This document shows, one piece after another, positions 56,286 to 64,000 of a stretch of 64,000 nucleotides of DNA (position 1 is the first letter of the stretch; every line of letters starts with the position of its first letter). The notes beneath the pieces were generated by a model. The model saw only the letters and a list, made by a program, of their open reading frames with translations, was not told the origin of the DNA and ran no database searches. The translations under genes and the position numbers were made by a program. Origin of the DNA: Cephalotus follicularis (taxonomy: Eukaryota > Streptophyta > Magnoliopsida > Oxalidales > Cephalotaceae); the NCBI GenBank assembly GCA_001972305.1, contig BDDD01000271.1, forward strand, positions 391,091-455,090. The letters are read 5' to 3'.

Positions 56286-58825
56286 AGTAGATGTTGGAAT
56301 GGCTCAAAAAAAGGTTGGAAGATTTCCAGAATTAGGGTTTATGGTGACTTTCAAAAACATTTTAATTCCAATCAAATGGATATCCTAAATCCCAACTCCA
56401 GAATTGTCCCAACATGCCCTAGGATCTCTAATTAGGGTATCAATCAAACCTAGACAAAATCCCAAGCATGGTAAAGGGGCGGGTTGAAGCTAGGGTTACA
56501 CAAACCATAGAAATGGTCACTCCAAAATTGCATTAAAGTAACACACCATAACCCTAACACATTTGGTCCATAACTCAAACCCTAACCCTAGGAAATCCAT
56601 AGGGTTTTATAGGGTACAAAACCTACAAGAAAAAGGCATGGCTGGGACAATAATCCAAGCCCTCAAACACGACCTCAACAAGACACTAAATCCATCACAA
56701 GGAACACAAAATTTTAAGGAGATGAATTAGAATCATTACCTAATTCTTTGCCCACAAACTTGGTGTTCCTTAAACCTTTGATTCAAAGCTCTTGTCTTCA
56801 CATAAGTAGCTCCTCTAAGGCACGACTACAACATCTAGGAAGCATAGAAGCTGGAGGAGAAGGTTTGTGTTTCGATCACCTAGACTAATCTTCAAATAAG
56901 TAAAGATAGAATGAAGGAATCAAGCTATCTCCAACTATTATGAAGTTTGGAGGGTAAGAGGTGAAGTTTGTGATCTTTTCTCTTCAAAAGCTTCAAGCTC
57001 TTGATGTCTCCATTAAAGGAGCTCACTCTCACAGGTTGGAGAAGAGAAAGAGAGGAGAGAGCATATGGGTTGCATGTGTAAGGAGAGAATAGGTGAAAAG
57101 TGTATTATGTAAGTCATAAAAAAATATATTAAGACTTAAGTAATCTTAACCCATGAAGACTAGTCAAAGAGATATTTGTATAAAGCATTATGACTCACCA
57201 TTTATCTCCATCAATTCACTTAAGGGGCTGGCCATACTTCACCAAAAAGAGCCAGGTGCAATGCCTTCAACAAGGGACAAATGCAAATGACTATTCATTA
57301 GTTGAACTAGTAAACAATAATAGGCTATGTTTTAACATTTGGACTAAGCATTCTCTTGCAAATGCTAAGGACCAATTCTAGGCATAAGGAAGCAAAAAAT
57401 TAAGCCCACAATGGGAAGCTTGTCCAAAGCCCAAAATGCCACAAAGCCCACTTGCTCTCTCTACAAGTTAATGCCCAGTGCATTTACAAGTTACACAAAC
57501 AATCCTTCACACGAAACATTCTATTATGGCAATGCATGAACTCACTTCTAAAGAAATGATATATGTCCTACAAATAAAATGTTCACTAACAAAGTAATAT
57601 CTCTCTTAAATGCTAACATCTCACTAAATGATATGTGTCACTCACACGTCAACCTATTCCAAAATCAGGCGGGACACAAAAGTCAGATTGGATTCAAGTA
57701 CAATGATATATTTCCCAGAACATCCCAAAGTTCTGGTACGACCATCCCAATAGACTTTCGACTATCTAAACAGCCCAGGTGTGATATACAATCACCCCCG
57801 GATCCATGGAACAAAGTACCACATCTATCATACATTAACCGGATAACCTGTACTTTCCTCACTGTCATCGATTTATGTGTCATGTATCACTCATCATCTA
57901 CGCTCTGACCGCGGACTAGGGTTAGGATTAATGTCAACCATAGGTAAAGCCAAGATAATTATAATTCTAAGATCGCATTGAGACTTTCGGAAGACATCCC
58001 AGGAAACCTATTGTTTCCAATCTCCCAAGTGCCTGGCCAGGACTTTAAGTCTTTAACGGTCATAGATGTTATAGAGCCTATAACCCTTCAACATGGGTGT
58101 GATGATCCCATCTTGAGTACTCGCCCATACATCTCAATGTAGCTCCCACAAGGCCTAAAGACAAACCTTTTGTCAGCACGTGGCTAGTGCTGGAGAAGGC
58201 AAAAATCAAAGTCAAACGGTTACTAAACAATGCATGCCAGCCGCTCAGGTCTAAGGGCACAACGTAAATCACGTATGATCTACTAGTCACCTTTGACTAT
58301 ACACTACCGAGACAATATGTACTCTATTGACAGAGGTGTTGACTCTCAAAATAGATAACCTATAGTGGGTCAGTTCAATGACATGCCTCCTAGCATGCAC
58401 CACGAATCAGCTTTAGGATAAACCAAAATGGCAATGAGATAATCCATCCTCCTTTACCATTCGGAGCAAGCATAACATGGCAAGTCTTTGCGGTTCATCA
58501 ATTGCCAATTGAAAGTGAACCTTTGACTTGGAACGTTATGTCAGAAGGGAGTAAGGATCTCATTCTCATAACCTCTCGGTACAAGATCCAACCCCTCATA
58601 CGACAGGGCGCTATATGTGTATTCAGTTAACATGGTGATTAACTGATCCGTAGAGACGGTTTGGGATAATACATATAGAAAAATGCAAATCTTACTGAAT
58701 ATGCACTATAGAACATGAATGGAACTAAGAATGTATGGACAAAGAGTGTATCATATGTAAAATATATATGGAACTAAGAATGTATGCAGCCACATCTTGG
58801 CTTGCAGGGACACCCCTATCTGACA
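56286..58825 (-). repeat. Copia C2 3' LTR
   Basis: On the minus strand starts TGTCAGATAGGGGTGTCCC at 58825, following a CCAAGTGGGAGAT tract. It matches the C1 LTR at many places (cacatatagc, gagaatgagatccttactc, gacatgtgtc). The left part (56290-56800) is less similar and the edge is uncertain. No genes: the ORFs at 57190-57381, 57579-57908 and 58078-58290 are LTR by-products. Confidence 0.72.
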
Positions 58826-60513
58826 ATCTCCCACTTGGCCCTCAAGACACAAAGACCTTCAGCCTAAGTCCATTGCATTCGCTAGCATAGCTCATGGCTT
58901 TGGTCAGTGGGTCTACTAAGTTCGCTTTCACTGTGACTCTCTCTATGGTGACATCTCTATTGTGATGTCTCCTATATTTCCTCAATCACATCTCTTCTGA
59001 GACGTTTCCACTTATTTGATCTACACGATCAAATGATACCGTTGTTGTATATGTTTGTTGCAGTAATGAGACCTGAGTTCCATGGCTTGTGGAAATGCCT
59101 CCATCAGTGTCACAGACACCACAACTAGACAAAGGACGAATGGAATCTCTATAAAAGTTCAGTGATGAACTTCCGCATCCAAACCAGCTACCATTATCGA
59201 TATCATAGGTTGCAACATACTTTCATTCTCTGGTGGAGTATGCAGTCCTTGGCTGCCACAAACTCCTTCAACTCACACAGCACTTCCGTTTAGGACCAAC
59301 ACATATCCTGAAACGGATTTGTGATCATCCAGATCATAATTGAAATCGAGTCATTATAACTCATAAGTTCCAACTCACTGTCATCTCCATATGTTAAGAA
59401 GGTATCCTGAGTCTCTCTCTCAGATATCATATTCTCTTGACAATTTCTCAGTGCGTCTCACTAGGATTAGACTGAAGCCATTCTCTAGGCATTGTGCAAC
59501 ATCAGGCCTAGTAGTAAGTATGGCATACATGAAGGAGCCCACATGCGAAGCATAAGGCAGCCTATTCTTGCGTGTCCTCTCCTTGGAAGTCTTAGAAGAC
59601 ATCCTCTTGGAAAGGTGAATTCCTTGGCTAATTGGCAGTAAGCCATATATGGAATTCTTTTCCATACCTTTTCAGCACTCTACTGATGTACTGGCTTTGA
59701 GAAATATCAAGTAATCAACTTGATCTATCACTTATAGATCTTCATTCTCAAAACGTAGGAAGCTTTTCTAGAATCTTTTTCAGAGAAGTTCTTGGTTTAT
59801 TGTACTATAACATGTCTGCATCATATCCAATGTATAGTATGTCATTCATGTACATTACCAAGAAAGTGATTTCTGGGTTATCCTATTTCTGGTGCACATT
59901 ATGTTTATCTATATCATTGATGAGGCCAAAAAGATTTTAATGGTCTTGTCAAATTGGATGTTTCAGCTACGGGATGTTTGCTTAAGGTCATAGGAAGACC
60001 ATTGAAGTTTGCACCTTCTGTGCGAATTCTCCTCGGATGTAAACCGCTTGGTTTTGGAACATATAGATGTCCTCTTCAAGATAGACCTTTTAGAAGGCTG
60101 TCTTGACATCCATTTTCCATAGCTCATTATCACAATGAGTGCCAATAGCAAGCAGTATATGAATGGACTAAAGCATTGCAACTGTAGAGAAATTTTCGGT
60201 ATAGTCGACCTCTTGTCTTAGCCTATACCCTTTCATGATCAATTGCGCTTTATAGGTTTTAACCTTATCCATTAACGCTAATCTTCATCCTGAAGATATA
60301 CTTGCATTCGATAGGATTTTATGCCTTCGGGTGTTTTTACCAAGTTATTACATAGTAAGCGTATATGGAGTCCATTATAGATTTTATGGCTTCTATCCAT
60401 GTCTTCAATTTAGTGCACTTCACTGGTTCCTTGTAGCTGACAAGCTCATCATTTCGCTGACAATAGGTTCATCAGTGTCTTTCATGAGAAAACCTTATTG
60501 CTCAGACTCTATC
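58826..60513 (-). pseudogene. Copia C2 reverse transcriptase and RNase H remnant
   Basis: From the right: 60200-60330 corresponds to the array-unit end (minus-strand aaagcgcaattgatcatgaa). Then comes YGKWMSR, in another frame ELWQMDVK, near 60100; DLKQTSRS near 59965; SQGIHLSKRMSSKTSKERTR and PYASHVGSFMYAILTTRPDV near 59500-59620; RNase H pieces near 59300; and the polypurine tract at 58826-58838. Many frameshifts. Orientation is opposite to C1. It is cut by LTR-D at 60514. Confidence 0.8.
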
Positions 60514-61707
60514 TGTCACGCCTCGAACCCCAAGGAACACCCAAGGCTTGACACGTGGCAGGTCCATCCATACGATCCATCATACACATAGAATCATACT
60601 CCAAAAATACGCTACAAACTTAAAACTTTTAAATAACGTATGCATGAGGGAGATAATCATCAATATTCAAAGACAAGCCCAACCATATCCATAACATCAA
60701 CATATATTATATATAGTATATATATATACTATATATATATATATTAAGCGCTGCCACAAGCTGGCAGCTCAATAGGTGACTTACAATATGTCTCTTATAC
60801 ATCCAAACTCATATATACAAGGTAGATGGCGGAAACTATGCTACTATAAGAAATCTTGTGTTGCGATCCGGTCTGTTTCATCACTTTGATGCTTCACCTG
60901 TACTTGACCCATTATGAGAATGGGTCAGCAACACATGGTTGTGTAGGCTATACTATATGCTATGAAATGCAGCAGGTATAACAGATATATATGCATGACA
61001 TGTTATATGCATGAATGCCAATTGCGGACAGCTTCAGTATACCAACCGTCCCTAAGCGGTGGTATACTTGGCTAGTCCTAAACACATCTAAGGCCATAGG
61101 CCTGCAGACACTCCATAAAAGCAATCCATAACCATCCATGGGGACAATCAATCCATAGGGCCAAGTACTCATCTGCCTCTCCGGCCCGAGATAGTACCTC
61201 CACCGTCTATACACCCTCCATGCCATAGTCGTGTGGAGCATAGGATAACACCGGCCACATAATCCATACCATAATACTAGTCCCGAAGGTACTAGCCCAT
61301 ACCATAATAGAGATCTGTACGATCTATGCCATATCCATACCGTACCATATCACTCGATCCACAATGCGGTGATACCCGTAGGTCACCCAAAAAGGGAGGA
61401 TTCCATACCCCTAATATATGTAGCCTACATCCGTAATGCTTCGTGATGGAAATGAAGATTACTAATGGGTTATCCCATTAGGTCTCAACCATAAAAATCC
61501 ATCAATCATAGTCGTACCATACTCGTAGGCCATAACCATATTTCCATTTAGAGTATAGGGACCTAACCATAAAGGATCATATGGGATCCATCCGTCAAAA
61601 CCATTTCCATAAAAAATTTCTTGGTCCCTATCGGAGTTTGTAAAACAATGGAGAGGAAGTCCAACTAGGATATCTGCGTCCAGATGTCCCAATTGAGCCA
61701 TCCTAAC

Positions 61708-62778
61708 TGTCGCACCCCGAACCGCGAGAGTAAACCCCCACGATCCGACGCGCGAGATACATCCCCTTCAGTCCATTTAATCATATAATTCATACTCTAA
61801 AAAGTGCTATAGATTTAAAACTTTAAACCAAAGTTATATAAGCGGAAGAATCATATATACATCAGCAGAATAAATCAATCCAAATAAAAACTAACTCTTA
61901 AAATCTCCCGAAATTTCGGCATGAAGTATTCGTTTATAGAGCTAAACCCCCTGTAAAGAAAAACTCAGTTTATATGTCAACACTCCCGAAGGAGGAATCA
62001 GCAGTTTATGAATATACACGGGCTTAGCCCTCAGCAATCACACTCCCGAAGGAGGAAACAATAGTTTATCACAATAGGGGGTCCTGTCTATATCTTTTAC
62101 ATCAACACCCATATCATAAGCACTGCCACATGTCGGCAGGTCGATAGCTGAAATAAAACATCACTATATCATCTTTATATTTGTCTCAAATACATAAGAT
62201 TCCTTTTCACAATCCTTATTTTCAACTCATATAAGCAAAACCAAATACAATTGGCTAACAAAATCTGTTATAGAAAACTTGTCCTTCTCAGCTTACCTTG
62301 TTGCAATCCATCACCTGTGCCTGAGCCTGACCCATTCCGCACACAGGGGAAATGGGTCAGCGACATAATGTCGTGTAGGTATACTATGCTATGCATGCAA
62401 CAGTAATAATAGTGATATGCGTGTAACAATATATATGTAGTGCAACAGACACGGGCGCACCGTGTGTCTCCTTTTCTTTCTTCTAAATTTTGCTCCCCTT
62501 CTTGGTATTTACTGGCCAAAATACTAAGGCCTGGGTCCCGTTTAACCCACAAACGGCAATATTAATTATCCGAAAGGGTACCAAAATAATCGCAATAAAA
62601 ATGCGAACATAGGGACTTATTGTCGCGCATTAAAAATGGGCTTTATTAATCATTTCGGGCCTTATGATTTGCGGCTCCAATACACGATGCCTTTTATTAA
62701 TTCGAATTCCATCGGGTCAATACGGCCATACACTGTACCAATATTAAAATAATTATTTATAAAATTTGGGGCATTACA
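61708..62778 (-). mobile_element. Solo LTR (1071 bp) nested in LTR-D
   Basis: Ends TGTCGCACCCCG and GGGGCATTACA, flanked by CTAAC at 61703-61707 and 62779-62783. The minus-sense first 300 bp match the gypsy 2 LTR start; the last 230 bp match 50480-50711 and 5330-5530. It contains two ctcccgaaggagga words (61983 and 62043). Confidence 0.88.
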
Positions 62779-62988
62779 CTAACCATTCTTGAAAACCATT
62801 GTATAAAAATCTTTTATTGAAACTTTTCTTTAAAGAATCAATAGAAAGTTGATTTGAAGATCAAACGATGTTAAAAGAGGATTTCCATAGGCTATAAGGC
62901 CTTAGGGAGGCTTCCTATGGAATCCATTTGAAGAGAGAACCATTTGGGGTTGAAAACAGGGTGATTTGACCAAAACAGGGCACTAGGC

Positions 62989-63170
62989 GTCGACGCTTCC
63001 GTGCTAGGCATCGAAGGTTAGCGTCGACGCCGTTGTGCTAGGCATCGACGGTTAAGGCGATATTCCTTAAGCGTCGATGCATGCACTAAGTTTCAGCCAT
63101 TTGCAAAGCATAAAGCGTCGATGGTTTTGTCCATTTTTCCTTCAGTTTATGCGATCAAAGCATCGAAGCC
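62989..63170. repeat. GTCGAC-core boxes in LTR-D
   Basis: Cores at 62989 and 63010 (21 bp) and at 63023 and 63044 (21 bp), with later degenerate copies to about 63170. The flank is ctaggc / gctt. Confidence 0.8.
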
Positions 63171-63867
63171 TGTAGGCAAAGTGTCAGCACTTTGACAGCA
63201 GCAGGCAGTTTGTCAAATCCACTATAAAATCCAATTTAAATCCATTTAAATTTGATCCAAAAGCAGCTATATGCCCCTAAGGTCGATAGCAACATAAAAG
63301 CAGTTTTAACCCTTCAAATTCGTACCCATAGCCCATGAATCTAGAGAGAAAAGGGATTAGGCCTGTAAACCTAAACTCATAATTATCTCTTTGATTCCCA
63401 TTTCAATCCGCTTTAAGCCATAACAGATACCCTATTCCATTCATCTAACATGTATATAGCTACCCATAACCATACCGTCATGAAAATCCATCAAAATGTG
63501 GAAATCAAAGCATATGTAGAACCTACCTCAAATTGGTTGTGAACGGAGAATATGTTGCTTGAATCCTTATTCTCCTTTTCCCTTCAGGTTCTACTCTCTG
63601 CCACGATCCCAAAGACACCTTCCTTGCTCAATTTTGACCACTTTCTCTCTCTAAATTACTCTCTCTATATAATTGAACGAGAAATGAAAATGAGAATAGA
63701 AAGAGCTGAACCGCCTATATTTAGAAATAGGCTCCTTTAGGCGAAAATCCCATAATCCACATTTAGGTTCTATCGAATCCCTACTACTCATAAACAGACA
63801 TAAAAGTGAAATATAGTATATATCATATACAATCCATGACATCCACCAATACAATATTGTACAATAT

Positions 63868-64000
63868 TGTTGACGATTTAGTCTCAATCTTAGTTTTGAT
63901 GATAATATATTTGCATTTAACAAGTTTACTTGATGTGCAAGAAATTACAAGTTCAATACCAAAGCAAAAATACCATCTGCAGAAGAAGACATCGACTTTC
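63868..64000 (+). repeat. Copia B-family LTR start, cut by window end
   Basis: TGTTGACGATTTAGTCTCAA at 63868 is the copia B LTR start, here on the plus strand. It continues through ttacttgatgtgcaag and reaches the first box-like word (gaagacatcgac) at the end of the window. The body of the element lies outside. Confidence 0.88.

Larger units (their letters stand above)
60514..63867 (-). repeat. LTR-D, minus-orientation copy (with nested solo LTR)
   Basis: Starts TGTCACGCCTCGAACCCC at 60514 and runs to 63867, where a copia B-family LTR begins. It matches 44208-46276 along most of its length after removal of the 1071 bp solo LTR. A TA-rich tract lies at 60708-60746; purine/pyrimidine promoter-like sequence at 63640-63700. 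The first bases at the right end are not seen, so the copy is truncated or interrupted there. Confidence 0.75.

Noticed and set aside
60708-60746. Origin-like AT element
   Set aside because: Simple TA microsatellite in an LTR.

Overview
This is nuclear DNA of a repeat-rich flowering plant, made almost entirely of transposable elements stacked inside one another. I see no intact host gene. The flowering-plant call rests on the retrotransposon lineages (Ty1/copia with Sirevirus-like features, Ty3/gypsy with a chromodomain-like tail, a CACTA element with the CACTACAAG terminus) and on fragments of plant-type genes. The species cannot be named from this.

Layout. 1-6018: an LTR remnant split by a minus-strand Ty3/gypsy derivative (gypsy 1, 413-4661, target duplication GCTAG), then a scrap of gypsy internal domain. 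6019-8793: the 2.8 kb 3' LTR of that plus-strand gypsy (gypsy 2). 8886-23205: a minus-strand copia element (copia A, duplication GCGTT) with gag and an envelope-position ORF but no pol; a second related copia element (copia B) lies inside its 5' LTR and has gag, a broken pol and its own envelope-position ORF. 8794-8885 plus 23206-33411: four head-to-tail units of about 1.48-1.50 kb carrying a decayed copia integrase-to-reverse-transcriptase segment. The third unit is split by a minus-strand gypsy derivative (gypsy E, 27151-31461, duplication ATAAG). The array runs directly into the rest of a copia pol and its 3' LTR (copia C1, 33412 to about 36550).

36551-46276 is a patchwork of LTR pieces, including a 2.8 kb solo LTR (36655-39483, duplication AATCT) and two LTR-D copies in opposite orientation. 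46277-51365 is a 5089 bp CACTA transposon (duplication TAC) inserted in a gypsy LTR. It carries same-strand, intron-containing fragments that I read as three plant genes: a BLOC-1 subunit 1 (BLOS1)-like gene, a DEG/HtrA protease-like gene and a RINGLET-type DDT-domain chromatin gene. 51404-53928 is the decayed gypsy D internal domain, 53929-56285 an LTR with three tandem-repeat blocks, 56286-60513 a second copia C copy on the minus strand, 60514-63867 another LTR-D copy holding a 1.07 kb solo LTR, and 63868 onward the start of a plus-strand LTR of the copia B family.

Two signals stand out. First, the multi-gene CACTA element. Second, short near-palindromic boxes with a GTCGAC-like core, spaced very close to 21 bp. 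They occur in the Sirevirus-like copia LTRs, again just upstream of the envelope-position ORFs, and also in several Ty3/gypsy LTRs. Repeated boxes of this general kind are described for Sireviruses; the shared 21 bp phasing across both retrotransposon superfamilies looks new to me.
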